64,000 bases of DNA from Phycisphaerales bacterium (lineage in GTDB: Bacteria > Planctomycetota > Phycisphaerae > Phycisphaerales > UBA1924), in the NCBI GenBank assembly GCA_029260495.1, contig JAJDDD010000016.1, positions 1-64,000 of the forward strand, given 5' to 3'. A program made the translations under genes and the position numbers. The notes below the pieces were generated by a model. It saw only the letters and a program-made list of their open reading frames with translations, was not told the DNA's origin and searched no databases. Below are positions 43,271 to 52,411 of this stretch, one piece after another. Each line of letters begins with the position of its first letter. Within the stretch, counting starts at the first letter, position 1.

Positions 43271-44173
43271 ATGTCACCACAACCGCCGAAGCCGAAACAT
43301 GTGCTTGTTGATCCGGAGTTGCGCATATATGTGGGTGATTGCCGGAAGCTGTTGCCGCGTATTCCTGAGTGCGCTGCGGGTGAGGTTGATTTGATCTTTG
43401 CGGATCCGCCGTTCAACTGGCAGGTGAAGTATGACGAGTGGCACGATGGGCTGCCGCGCGAGGAGTATTTGCGGTTTACGGAGGAGTGGCTTGATGCGTG
43501 CATCGAGGCGCTGGCGCCGACGGGTTCGATGTGGGTGAACATTCCCGACGACACCGCGGCTGAGATTGTGGTGCATCTGAAGAAGCGCGGGTTGACGATG
43601 ATCAACTGGTGCGTGTGGCATTTCCGGTTTGGTCAGAATCGGATGGGCAGTTTTATTATGTCCAAGGTGCATGCGCTGTATTTCGTGAAAGACCCTGATG
43701 CTCGCACCTGGAATGCGGATGCAATTCTTGAGCCGAGCGATCGGGCGACGACGTATTTTGACCCGCGTACGCACAACAAGGCGGAGGGGCCCAATGGGAT
43801 GCGGGTGCCGATGGATGTTTGGTATGGGAAATACTGGGGACGGATTCAGGGGAACAACAAGGAGCGGCGTGCGAAGCACGAGAATCAGTTGCCGGAGGTG
43901 TATCTGGAGCGTGTGATTCGGGCGTGCTCCAATGAGGGTGATCTGTTGCTCGATCCGTTTACGGGGAGCGGGACGACGCCGGTGGTGGCGCACGCGCTGA
44001 AGCGGCGTTTTCTTGGGACGGAGTATTCAGCTGCGAATGCGAAAAGCGCGTTTGAGCGGACGGAGGCAGGACCGATCCGAGTGGGGCAGGGTGTGATCAA
44101 TCAATCGACGGCGATCTTCCCGCCGAGAGGGGTTGGGGCGAAGACCCGGGCGAGATTAGGCCAACAGGGATGA
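43271..44173 (+). CDS. Solitary site-specific DNA methyltransferase (N6-adenine/N4-cytosine, beta-type order)
   Basis: A 300-residue methyltransferase. The catalytic motif IV, A-D-P-P-F-N-W, comes first (residue about 45) and the SAM-binding motif I, D-P-F-T-G-S-G-T-T, comes near residue 236, so the order is that of the beta class. A DNA-recognition segment lies between (about residues 90-215). No restriction endonuclease or specificity gene is adjacent, so it is an orphan enzyme like CcrM or a phage-type methylase, but lacks CcrM's C-terminal domain. The last 35 residues are basic and unusual. Recognition site unknown. Its ribosome site is weak. Confidence 0.9.
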   Translation: MSPQPPKPKHVLVDPELRIYVGDCRKLLPRIPECAAGEVDLIFADPPFNWQVKYDEWHDGLPREEYLRFTEEWLDACIEALAPTGSMWVNIPDDTAAEIVVHLKKRGLTMINWCVWHFRFGQNRMGSFIMSKVHALYFVKDPDARTWNADAILEPSDRATTYFDPRTHNKAEGPNGMRVPMDVWYGKYWGRIQGNNKERRAKHENQLPEVYLERVIRACSNEGDLLLDPFTGSGTTPVVAHALKRRFLGTEYSAANAKSAFERTEAGPIRVGQGVINQSTAIFPPRGVGAKTRARLGQQG

Positions 44174-44188
44174 TAGACCCCCTGAATT

Positions 44189-44310
44189 TGGGGACATTGG
44201 CCCCGACAAAGCCCGAATAAGCGATCGATTTGGTGAAAATAGGGTGGTTGCCAGCCCGATGAATCGTATGCTGAAGGTTTGGAAAACTCCTTATTATTCG
44301 GGTGTCCCAA
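44189..44310. repeat. Interrupted inverted repeat in the leader of the methyltransferase gene
   Basis: Two collinear complementary pairs: TTGGGGACA (44189-44197) with TGTCCCAA (44303-44310), and CCCGAATAAG (44212-44221) with CTTATTATTCGGG (44290-44302, one three-base insertion). The loop between the inner arms is about 68 bases. It is not followed by a T-run, so it is not an ordinary terminator. It fills half of the 238-base gap before 44412. Confidence 0.4.
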
Positions 44311-44411
44311 CCTTGGGGCACGGAGGGGAGAGCTTTTGCCGATGTGGCGCCCAGGGCCTCCGGCTGCGTCAGCCGCCGGCTCGAGTGCTTCCCGCGCATG
44401 GAGGCGTGCTC

Positions 44412-45110
44412 ATGTCCACAACGATGATCCAGCCGTCCACCACTCTTGATTCGTCATTGGTTCTTCCGGCGCATTTGACGACGGAGGAGGATGTTGCGCA
44501 GTGGATTGATTTGATGTATCGCGAGGCGCAGGCTGCGGGGGCGCTGGCGCCTTGGGAATCGGACAGGGCGTGTCCGTGTTTGGTGGCGTGGCTGAATGCA
44601 TTGGCGCCGAGCCTGATTCGCACGGGCGGGCGTGTTGCGGCGGTGTGTTGCGGGTACGGGCATGACGCGGTTGAGCTTGTGAATCGCGGGTATGAAGTGT
44701 GCGCGATCGACGCTTCGAGAACAGCGATTGAACGGGCGAAAGAGTTGCATCCGTTGCATGCGTCATTTTTTTCTGTTGAAAACTATTTGGCGCCGTCGTT
44801 GAGACATCGACATCGGTTTGATTTCGTGGTGGATACGCGGGCGTTTGGAGTGACGCCGCCGAACTTCCGGCAGCAACTTGCTGAAGCGATGGCGGATATG
44901 CTCGGGCCGCACGGCATTTTGCTGACGATTGCGCGCGGGTGTGATGCGCGCGCGGGCGTTCAGGATGCAGCGCCTTTCTGCGTGAGCGAGAGGGAACTGG
45001 ACGAGCTCTTCAGCAGGTGTGGACTGACTGCGATACGCGGCTTCGATGATTTTGAGGATGACTGTGATCCGCCGGTGCGGCGTCTTCGCGCAGCGTTCCG
45101 TCGAACTTAA
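44412..45110 (+). CDS. Class I SAM-dependent methyltransferase (TPMT-like)
   Basis: A 232-residue protein. Motif I is G-R-V-A-A-V-C-C-G-Y-G-H-D-A-V-E-L-V-N-R-G, then Y-E-V-C-A-I-D-A-S for the acidic residue that binds SAM ribose, and F-D-F-V-V-D-T-R-A-F in the position of motif IV. The opening W-I-D-L-M-Y-R-E-A-Q-A-A-G-A-L-A-P-W-E is like the start of thiopurine methyltransferase-like proteins, which act on small molecules. Substrate unknown. GGAGG lies seven bases before the ATG. It converges with dnaN, 16 bases apart. Confidence 0.85.
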   Translation: MSTTMIQPSTTLDSSLVLPAHLTTEEDVAQWIDLMYREAQAAGALAPWESDRACPCLVAWLNALAPSLIRTGGRVAAVCCGYGHDAVELVNRGYEVCAIDASRTAIERAKELHPLHASFFSVENYLAPSLRHRHRFDFVVDTRAFGVTPPNFRQQLAEAMADMLGPHGILLTIARGCDARAGVQDAAPFCVSERELDELFSRCGLTAIRGFDDFEDDCDPPVRRLRAAFRRT

Positions 45111-45126
45111 TCCCCTCCGGGCAGGT

Positions 45127-46287
45127 TTACTGCAAGCTGACGGGCATGACGACGTAGACGAAGTCTGCTCCTGCTTTGATAAGCCCGGGCTTGTTGGGCG
45201 CCTTCATTTCGATGACCACCTGGGGTTCGTCGACGACCTTGAGCGCATCAATCAGGAATGTGGGATTGAAGCCGATTTCGATGGCGTCTCCATCGTAGGA
45301 ATCAACATTCACATCAATTTCCGCTTCGCCCATTTCCGGGGCGCGGCTGCTGACGCGCAGGGAGTTGCCATCGTTGTTGGTGAAGTTCATGCGCACGCCG
45401 CGCGATTCTTCGTTGGTGAGGAGGGCGGCGCGGCGGACGCCGGAACGCAGGGCGGCGGCGTCAAAGACAGCTCTTTTATCCTGATCCGTAGGGATGACGT
45501 CTTCGTAGGGAGGGAAGGCGCCTTCGACGAGAGCGCTGGCGAGCACAGCGCGGGGCTCGCCGGCATCGGCGTTAAATCCGAAAATGACCTGGTTGTCGGT
45601 GATGGCGACGCGGATATTTTCGTCGGGATCATCGATGAGCTTGCTTGCCATCTGCATTGCTTTGGAGGGGATGATGCAAGCAATTTCCGTGTCGGCGCTG
45701 GCTTCGGCGTGTCCGCGAGCGAGCGCGAGGCGGCGACCATCGGTTGCAACGAGCTCGAGCTTTTTACCCTTGAGTGAAAGCAGGACACCGTTAATCGCGT
45801 AGCGGGAAGTCTCGCGCGCAGTCGCGAAGAGTGTGCGCCCGACGAGAGTTTCCAGCGAGGCGGCCTGAACGGTGAAGATCTTTCCCGCGCGCGGATCGTC
45901 GGCGTCCAGGAACTCGGGAGCGGGCGGGAACTCTGCCGGGGGGAATCCGAAGACTCTGAACTTTGCGTCGGCGCCGCGCACTTCGATTTGGTCGCCGTCG
46001 ACCTCGATGGTGAGCGTTGCCTCCGCGTCCTCAGCGGCGACGATCTGCTGCAACTTCTGCGCGTTAACAAGGGCTTCGCCGGGTTTGTTGACGTCGACGT
46101 TGAGCGTTGTGAGGCGCAGCGAGACTTCCGCGTCGGTCGCGGTAAGTGTGAGGCGGCCGGCGTCACCATCTTTGGTGGCGCAGAGATGGACGCATGAGAG
46201 TTGGGGCTTGGGAGAGCGCGCCGGCGCGATGCTCGCCATGAGATTTACCGCGTCTAACAACGCAGCCCGATCACAAATCACCTTCAT
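45127..46287 (-). CDS. dnaN: DNA polymerase III beta subunit (sliding clamp)
   Basis: A 386-residue protein of standard clamp length with three repeats of the clamp fold. Recognised segments: M-K-V-I-C-D-R-A-A-L-L-D-A-V at the start, T-A-T-D-A-E-V-S-L-R in domain 1, T-S-R-Y-A-I-N-G-V-L-L and A-T-D-G-R-R-L-A in domain 2, and the C-terminal V-M-P-V-S-L-Q that helps bind clamp partners. It forms a ring on DNA and tethers polymerase. GAGGAG lies ten bases before the ATG. Neither dnaA, recF nor gyrB is adjacent, so the usual origin cluster is not conserved here. Confidence 0.97.
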   Translation of the reverse strand: MKVICDRAALLDAVNLMASIAPARSPKPQLSCVHLCATKDGDAGRLTLTATDAEVSLRLTTLNVDVNKPGEALVNAQKLQQIVAAEDAEATLTIEVDGDQIEVRGADAKFRVFGFPPAEFPPAPEFLDADDPRAGKIFTVQAASLETLVGRTLFATARETSRYAINGVLLSLKGKKLELVATDGRRLALARGHAEASADTEIACIIPSKAMQMASKLIDDPDENIRVAITDNQVIFGFNADAGEPRAVLASALVEGAFPPYEDVIPTDQDKRAVFDAAALRSGVRRAALLTNEESRGVRMNFTNNDGNSLRVSSRAPEMGEAEIDVNVDSYDGDAIEIGFNPTFLIDALKVVDEPQVVIEMKAPNKPGLIKAGADFVYVVMPVSLQ

Positions 46288-46555
46288 GTTGAGGCGTCTC
46301 CTCGCTGGTATAGCAGGGAGAGTGTATCGAAACGGGAGACGCCCTATTGGGTTGCGCCAGTCTGTCCACGCACGGCGCCGATTCGGAGGGCGGGGGACGC
46401 CGAGGTTGTGTTCGCCGGCAAGAACCCGGATACTCATCTGCCTGGATCGCTCAGCGTCGGCTGTGTTGCTGCGCGATTGCCCTAACAGAATGCTACCCTC
46501 GCGCCCCCACGCTGGATCGTCACTCCGATTCCGCGATCGTACATAAAGGAATGCC

Positions 46556-48535
46556 ATGTCATTTGAAGCTGCTGTCCACGCCCAAGCGATCGACCTTGAC
46601 AAGCTTGTACTCGAGATGTGCGCTGACGCTGGAGCGGGTCATCCGACCACAGCGATGAGCCTGGCGCAGATTGTCACGGTCTTAATGTTTCATTCGATGC
46701 GGTGGAGCCCTGAGGCGCCGGCGTACCCAACGTCTGACCGGCTGGTTTTGAGTGAAGGGCATGCGGTTCCGATTGTGTACGCGGCGTATGCGCGGCTGGG
46801 CGGGATGATCGGGCGGGATCCGGAGAAAAGACGCCCGATGACGGCCGACGATGCGATGTCGCTTCGGAGGCTGGACTCGTCAATCGATGGACACCCGAAC
46901 CCAATGGAAGGATTTCCCTTCTTTGACGCAGCGACGGGATCGCTGGGGCAGGGGCTTTCTGTTGCGGCGGGGCTTGCGGAAGGGGCGAGGCTCGATGGGC
47001 TCGATCGGCGTTTGTATTGCATCATCGGAGATGGGGAATCACGCGAGGGGCAGATTTGGGAGGCGGTTGATCAGATCATCGATCAGCAGCTCACGAATGT
47101 GCTTGCGATTTTTAACTGCAACGGGCTCGGGCAGGCGGGTCCGGTCAGCGGGCAGCAGTCTCCGGAGCGGATTCAGGCGAAGCTGGTGGCGGCGGGTATG
47201 AACGCGGTGTTGATCGACGGACATGGCCCGGAACAGATTCGCGAGTCGATTGAGCAGTTTGCAGCATTGTCGGATGCAGGAGAGGGCGCGCCGATGGCGC
47301 TGGTGGCGCGAACAGTGAAGGGGTGGGGGGCGCCTTCACTTCAGACGGGGAACTGGCATGGCAAGCCGGCAATGGGCGATGCGTTGGCGCGTGCGCAGCA
47401 GGAGCTTGATGAGCGGCGCGTCGAGATGACATCCTCGTTGGTGCAGAGCGATCAGTTCACGATCAACCCGCCTGCTGAAGCGCCGGCGCGGTCCGCAGGC
47501 AACTTTGATATTCCGACCCTTTCAGCGGCGATGAAGCAGTGGGATATGGAGTCTTTGCTTCAATCCGGGCAACTTGCGACGCGAAAGGCGTATGGGCTGG
47601 CGCTGCGGGCGCTGGGGCAGGCGAACGATCGCGTTGTAGCGCTGGATGCGGATGTGAGCAACTCGACCTTTTCGGAGACGTTTGGAAAAGACGAGGCGCT
47701 AGCTGGGCGGTTTATCGAGTGCAAGATCGCGGAGCAGAACATGATGTCGATGGCGGTGGGTTTGGCTGCTGCTGGCAAGGTTCCTTTTGTTTCGACGTTC
47801 GCCAAGTTTGTGACACGCGGATACGACCAGATCGAGATGGCGATCAACTCGGGGGCGAATGTGAAGATTGTTGGTTCGCACGCGGGGATTTCGCTTGCGT
47901 CAGATGGTCCAAGCCAGATGGGCTTGCCTGACATCGCGTGGTTTCGCAGCTTTACGACGATGCGCGATCATCGCGGGAATCCGGGGTGCTACATTCTTCA
48001 GCCCGCGGACGCATACGCAGCATATGGATTGACGGAGGTGATGGCGGAGTATGAAGGCGTGTGCTACATGCGCACACTGCGCCCTGAGACGGAGTTGTTG
48101 TACTCCGATGATGTTGTCTTCAATCTGGGCGGGATGGAGGTGTTGTCCGAGGGGCGTGATGTGCTTTTGGTCGCGTCGGGGTACATGGTGCACGAAGCGA
48201 ACAAGGCGATTAACGAGCTTGATAAGCAGGGGATTTCGGCGACGCTTGTGGACTTGTATTCGTTGCCGTTCGATGGGGACATGCTGCTGGATCTGGCCCA
48301 GGCGAACAATGGGTATGTGATTACGCTTGAGGACAACTATGGGGCTGCGATCGGATCTGCGGTGGCGGATGTGATGACCGACGCGGGGGATTCCTTCTCG
48401 CTGAAGCAGATGCATGTGCGGCGGATTCCGAAGTCAGCCAGGTCGCCTGAGGAGCTGCTGGAGCACTGCGGGCTGTCTGCCCGGCAGATTGTGCAGGCGG
48501 GTCTGGAGCTCCTGGAGGTCGGGGCTGTCATGTAA
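46556..48535 (+). CDS. tkt: Transketolase
   Basis: A 659-residue single-chain transketolase, which moves two-carbon units in the pentose phosphate pathway using thiamine diphosphate. G-A-G-H-P-T-T-A-M-S-L-A-Q-I is the N-terminal substrate region, G-D-G-E-S-R-E-G-Q-I-W-E-A then 13 residues then N-C-N is the thiamine motif, and E-C-K-I-A-E-Q-N-M-M-S-M-A carries the activating Glu. R-T-V-K-G-W-G matches the eukaryote-like transketolase branch. The ATG at 46556 has AAAGGA five bases upstream. Divergent from dnaN, with 268 bases between. Confidence 0.96.
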   Translation: MSFEAAVHAQAIDLDKLVLEMCADAGAGHPTTAMSLAQIVTVLMFHSMRWSPEAPAYPTSDRLVLSEGHAVPIVYAAYARLGGMIGRDPEKRRPMTADDAMSLRRLDSSIDGHPNPMEGFPFFDAATGSLGQGLSVAAGLAEGARLDGLDRRLYCIIGDGESREGQIWEAVDQIIDQQLTNVLAIFNCNGLGQAGPVSGQQSPERIQAKLVAAGMNAVLIDGHGPEQIRESIEQFAALSDAGEGAPMALVARTVKGWGAPSLQTGNWHGKPAMGDALARAQQELDERRVEMTSSLVQSDQFTINPPAEAPARSAGNFDIPTLSAAMKQWDMESLLQSGQLATRKAYGLALRALGQANDRVVALDADVSNSTFSETFGKDEALAGRFIECKIAEQNMMSMAVGLAAAGKVPFVSTFAKFVTRGYDQIEMAINSGANVKIVGSHAGISLASDGPSQMGLPDIAWFRSFTTMRDHRGNPGCYILQPADAYAAYGLTEVMAEYEGVCYMRTLRPETELLYSDDVVFNLGGMEVLSEGRDVLLVASGYMVHEANKAINELDKQGISATLVDLYSLPFDGDMLLDLAQANNGYVITLEDNYGAAIGSAVADVMTDAGDSFSLKQMHVRRIPKSARSPEELLEHCGLSARQIVQAGLELLEVGAVM

Positions 48536-49052
48536 ATTTAATGCGGCAGCATCGGGGAATCGATTTTTGTAAAAGAATTTTCGAAGTGGCCTGCGGAATG
48601 CTGCGGGCCTTGGCAACCAGATTATCGGACGTTGAGCGACCTGGGGCGTCTTACTTAGAACGTAAGTCGTTTTTTGAAAAGTGTTTACAGATGCAGCACT
48701 GGTTTGGGTTTTTCGTAGCTCCGACGGATTGATCCGGAGGGCATATCCCCGGGAGCGGGGAGTTTGGGAATGAGCGGTAATTGTGGCGGCCTAGCCCAGC
48801 TAGGACCGAATATTGAACCCGACGCCGGTTTGCATCTGCTATCAAGATGAGTATAGTTAGCGATCGCTTGCGGATTCGGCGGAGCCGGCCCGAAAGTGAG
48901 AGCTTGATAAGTTTGTGAGTCAGTGAATGTGTCTGAAGGTGACTGGGGCGGCTCGAGTCCGACCCACAGCCTGACGACGAACACCAAAGGAACCCGGGAC
49001 GCGAAGGGGACTCGACGCGTCCTTCGAAAACCAGTCTAAGGAGACGTCTCAG
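48536..49052. other. Region upstream of the porin gene
   Basis: About 517 bases. It includes a hairpin GGCCTGC/GCGGGCC near 48590-48612 without a T-run, a weak terminator-like stem CTTAC/GTAAG followed by TTTTTT near 48651-48676 (possibly ending the tkt transcript), and the porin promoter at 48830-48857 with a leader of about 190 bases. No gene was found. Confidence 0.45.
48830..48857 (+). promoter_or_regulatory. Sigma-70-like promoter of the porin gene
   Basis: TTGCAT (48830-48835), a 16-base spacer and TATAGT (48852-48857). The start near 48864 gives a 190-base leader, in which a trans-acting RNA could act, as is common for outer-membrane proteins; that is inference. Confidence 0.5.
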
Positions 49053-50384
49053 ATGAGGCCCACAACAGGTTTGATCATTTTTGCCGGCGCTGCGGTCAGC
49101 CTCGGCTCCACCGCGGTTGCTGACAGTGAATCGTGGTCCAGCGACGCCGACGAAGTCCGCGCGCTCGTAGCTGAAATGCTTGCTGATTCTGAGACCCGTT
49201 CCAGCCTGCTTCAGAGCGGCGGGACAGCCGGTCACGATGGCAAGTTCTTTCTTGCTTCACCCGATGGCAACTTCCGCCTGAATGTTGGCGGTCAGGTGCA
49301 GTTCCGTTACACCGCGAATTTCCGCGATGATGATGGAATGATTGGCTTTGACGATGATGATGACGGCATCATTGATCGCAGCGAGCGGGTTGACGACTTC
49401 GAAGGTGGTTTTCAGACCCGCCGGACGAAGCTGACCTTCTCCGGTCACGTTTACGAGCCGGAACTGCGGTACAAGGTTCAGGGCGCGTTCGACCGCGCTG
49501 GCGGCGCCTTCATTCTTGAGGACGCGTATGTTGAGTATGACATGAGCAACGGCTGGAGCGTTCGCTGGGGTCAGTTCAAGCTGCCCTTGCTTCGCGAAGA
49601 GTTGGTGAGCTCCAAGTATCAACTGGCTGCGGATCGCTCCGTTGCAAATGAGCTCTTCAATCAGGGTCGTTCTCAGGGCATCCAGGTGACCTATGCCGAC
49701 GAGATGTGGCGCTTCCGCGCTGCGTTCTCTGATGGCTTGGCGAGCGCGAACTCCGATCTCGGAGCCGACCCCGCTGACTGGGCGATCACAGGTCGTGTTG
49801 AAGTTCTCATCGCGGGCGAGTGGAGCCAGTTCAAGGACTTCACCAGCGAGCCTGGTTCTGATTACGGCGTCATGGTCGGCGCCGCGGGCCACTTTGAGCA
49901 GTCTCCTGACGTTCCTGGTGGAACGGTTATCGATCGCTTCTCATACACCGTTGATGCGAGTGTGGAAGGCGACGGCTGGAATGTGTTTGCTGCCTTCATC
50001 GGCAATACGCTCTCGGATGTGCCTGTCGGCCTCGGCACGCAGGACGCTGACAACTTCGCGTTCGTTGTCCAGGGCGGTCTCTATGTCGCTGAGGATATTG
50101 AAATCTTTGCGCGGTATGACCACATCTTCCTCGACGACGATGTCTTCGTCGGTGACGATGAGTTCAAGACTCTGACCGCTGGCGCCAACTACTACATGTA
50201 CGGCCACGCTGCGAAGTTTACAGCTGACGTTCAGTGGTTCTTTGACTCGACGGACGGCCTGTTCGCTGGCGCCGCTGCTGGCGGCCTTGCGGGCGCTGGC
50301 GCCAACACTGGCATCGGTCTGCTCGACTCAGGCGATGAGGATGGCCAGATCGCGCTTCGGTTCCAGTTCCAGCTTCTCTTCTAA
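49053..50384 (+). CDS. Outer-membrane porin of the OprP/OprO (phosphate-selective) type
   Basis: A 443-residue exported beta-barrel protein. A signal peptide (MRPTTGLIIFAGAAVSLGSTAVA) is followed by a helical stretch (residues 30-55), then alternating strands beginning G-N-F-R-L-N-V-G-G-Q-V-Q-F-R-Y. R-R-T-K-L-T-F-S-G-H-V-Y-E-P-E-L-R-Y-K-V-Q is typical of the porin O/P family, and the last residue is Phe (F-Q-F-Q-L-L-F), the outer-membrane targeting end. Asp-rich stretches (G-F-D-D-D-D-D-G-I-I-D-R-S-E-R) look like calcium-binding loops. The presence of a porin supports a diderm cell. AAGGAG lies nine bases before the ATG, and a strong terminator follows. Confidence 0.9.
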   Translation: MRPTTGLIIFAGAAVSLGSTAVADSESWSSDADEVRALVAEMLADSETRSSLLQSGGTAGHDGKFFLASPDGNFRLNVGGQVQFRYTANFRDDDGMIGFDDDDDGIIDRSERVDDFEGGFQTRRTKLTFSGHVYEPELRYKVQGAFDRAGGAFILEDAYVEYDMSNGWSVRWGQFKLPLLREELVSSKYQLAADRSVANELFNQGRSQGIQVTYADEMWRFRAAFSDGLASANSDLGADPADWAITGRVEVLIAGEWSQFKDFTSEPGSDYGVMVGAAGHFEQSPDVPGGTVIDRFSYTVDASVEGDGWNVFAAFIGNTLSDVPVGLGTQDADNFAFVVQGGLYVAEDIEIFARYDHIFLDDDVFVGDDEFKTLTAGANYYMYGHAAKFTADVQWFFDSTDGLFAGAAAGGLAGAGANTGIGLLDSGDEDGQIALRFQFQLLF

Positions 50385-50413
50385 GAACGCTGAACGACAA
50401 CTCGAATTTTCAC

Positions 50414-50450
50414 ACCGACCGGTCCATTATGGGCCGGTCGGTTTCTTTTT
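50414..50450 (+). terminator. Rho-independent terminator of the porin gene
   Basis: Twelve-base-pair stem ACCGACCGGTCC / GGGCCGGTCGGT (one wobble) with loop ATTAT, followed by TTCTTTTT. Confidence 0.93.
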
Positions 50451-50541
50451 GGGGGTAGAACTGTCCATGTCCGCGGAGGCCCCTACAATCGCGCCCGTAT
50501 TGCGCCTGAGATGAAGGCGGCGAGTCGTTTGGAGATGAAAA

Positions 50542-51741
50542 ATGATCCAACTTACGCATTGGCAGCCGTCGCTTCCGGATCGGTATCTCGCGATGGGTTC
50601 TGACGCGCTGTCGGCGGGGATTGAGGCCCGCCGAAGAGAGCTTGGCGATCAACTGGTCATTCTTGGGCATCACTATCAGGCGGATGAGGTTGTGCGCCAC
50701 GCAGACTTTACGGGTGACTCCTTCAAGCTTTCGCAGTTGGCGGCGGAGCAGGTTCAAAAGCGGGGCGCGAAGCATGTGATATTTTGCGGCGTGCATTTCA
50801 TGGCGGAGTCGGCGGACATTCTCACGCCGGACGATGTGGCGGTGATTCTGCCTGATTTGTCAGCTGGATGTTCGATGGCGGATATGGCGTCGTATGAGGA
50901 TGTGATCGATGCGTGGGAGGCGATTCATGATTCACTCGCGCAGCAGGGGTGGGGCGGGCGCCTGATTCCGATTACCTATATGAACTCATCTGCGGCGATC
51001 AAGGCGTTCGTGGGCGAGCACGGGGGAGCGGTGTGCACTTCGTCAAACGCGGCGCAGGTTTTTGAATGGGCGATGGCGGGAGGCGCCGAACCTGAGACTG
51101 ACGCGGAGCAGGACATTAAGCTGTTTTTTCTTCCCGATCAGCATCTCGGGCGCAACACCGCGGCGGCGTATGGGCTTGACGTAGAGACGCAGACGTGTGT
51201 GTATGACCCGAAGAAGACTCGGGCTGGCGCAGCGTTGGGGGGCGCGACGCCTGAGCAGTTGATGGCGTCAACTGTGATTCTTTGGGCGGGACATTGCTCG
51301 GTGCATAAGTTGTTCCGCCCGGAACATTGTGATGCGGCGCGGGCTGAGGATGGAGATGCCAGGATCTTGGTGCATCCGGAGTGCTGCCGGGAGGTTGTGG
51401 AGCGGGCTGATCTGAATGGATCAACGGAATATATTATTCAGCAGGTTGAAAACGCTGCGCCAGGGTCGCGATGGGTCATTGGAACGGAAGTGCATCTTGT
51501 CAATCGACTGGCGCAGATCGCGCGCAAGCGAGGTGTTGATGTGCGCATTTTGAGCGATTGTCAGTGCTTATGCACGACGATGTACCGGATTGATGAGCCG
51601 CACGTGTTGTGGTCACTCGATCATCTGGCGGAGGGGCGGGTAGTGAATCAGGTGCGCGTGCATGCGGAGGCGCGGCGATGGGCGCTGGTCGCGCTCGACA
51701 GGATGCTTGAACTGACGGCGCCGGCGAGCATGGTTGACTGA
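50542..51741 (+). CDS. nadA: Quinolinate synthase
   Basis: A 399-residue 4Fe-4S enzyme that condenses iminoaspartate with dihydroxyacetone phosphate in NAD synthesis. The substrate-binding start I-L-G-H-H-Y-Q is clear. Cluster cysteines lie in V-I-F-C-G-V-H-F-M-A-E-S-A, A-G-H-C-S-V-H and S-D-C-Q-C-L-C-T-T-M-Y-R-I, and Y-M-N-S-S-A-A-I-K-A is a further family block. At 399 residues it is longer than the 310-370 usual for the family. GGAG lies seven bases before the ATG. nadB and nadC are not in the window. Confidence 0.96.
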   Translation: MIQLTHWQPSLPDRYLAMGSDALSAGIEARRRELGDQLVILGHHYQADEVVRHADFTGDSFKLSQLAAEQVQKRGAKHVIFCGVHFMAESADILTPDDVAVILPDLSAGCSMADMASYEDVIDAWEAIHDSLAQQGWGGRLIPITYMNSSAAIKAFVGEHGGAVCTSSNAAQVFEWAMAGGAEPETDAEQDIKLFFLPDQHLGRNTAAAYGLDVETQTCVYDPKKTRAGAALGGATPEQLMASTVILWAGHCSVHKLFRPEHCDAARAEDGDARILVHPECCREVVERADLNGSTEYIIQQVENAAPGSRWVIGTEVHLVNRLAQIARKRGVDVRILSDCQCLCTTMYRIDEPHVLWSLDHLAEGRVVNQVRVHAEARRWALVALDRMLELTAPASMVD

Positions 51742-51763
51742 GAGGGGTTCGGGCGAGCGTGCC

Positions 51764-52351
51764 TCAGTTGTCCAGCATATTTGTAGTGAATTTGGTGAGT
51801 TGCGCACTGATGTTGCGGATTATCGTGGCGTCGGCGTCATTGATCAGGGCGCCGGAATCATCGAACTTTTCGTGAGCGATGCACATGGCGTGCTGTTCGG
51901 GGATGACGTAAACACCGATGTTGCTCAGGATGAGGCGCAGAAAAGGCAGGCCACGAAGGCCCCCGAGCGCGCCGGGGGAGGTTGCCATGATGCCGGCGGT
52001 CTTGCCGCGAAAGCATTCGAGGGGTGATTCTTTGGGAGCTGGTCGAGAGGCCCAGTCAATCATGTTTTTAAGTGCTGCAGAAGGAGCGCTGTTGTATTCG
52101 GGGCTGGCGATCAGGAAGCCGTCGTGAGCTTTGAGAAGACTCTTGAGCTTCAAGACGTTTTCCGGAAGTCCTTGCGCGGCTTCGAGATCTTCGTCGAAAA
52201 CAGGAAGTGGAAGATCGCGCAGAGCAATGACTTTGACCTCAGCCCCTGCTTGGTGCGCAGCTTGGGCAGCGAACTCGACGAGCTTTTGATTGAGGGATTC
52301 CTTTCGCAAACTTCCACTAAACGCGAGGATGCGAGCTTGCTGTCCCGGCAT
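51764..52351 (-). CDS. NADPH-dependent FMN reductase family protein
   Basis: A 195-residue flavodoxin-like protein. F-S-G-S-L-R-K-E-S-L-N is the FMN phosphate-binding loop, and S-P-E-Y-N-S-A-P-S-A-A-L-K-N-M-I-D-W-A-S-R is the classic NAD(P)H:FMN reductase/azoreductase block, which also helps form the tetramer. It likely reduces FMN, quinones or chromate. AGGAGG lies nine bases before the ATG. It converges with nadA, 22 bases apart, and sits just downstream of the helicase gene on the same strand. Confidence 0.93.
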   Translation of the reverse strand: MPGQQARILAFSGSLRKESLNQKLVEFAAQAAHQAGAEVKVIALRDLPLPVFDEDLEAAQGLPENVLKLKSLLKAHDGFLIASPEYNSAPSAALKNMIDWASRPAPKESPLECFRGKTAGIMATSPGALGGLRGLPFLRLILSNIGVYVIPEQHAMCIAHEKFDDSGALINDADATIIRNISAQLTKFTTNMLDN

Positions 52352-52411
52352 GGTCGGCAGCCTCCTGCTTGTAAAACTGCATGATTTTGGAATAATTATG
52401 GCCGCTGTACA

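Noticed and set aside
48580-48620. Terminator of tkt at the GGCC...GGCC hairpin
   Set aside because: The hairpin is not followed by a T-run.
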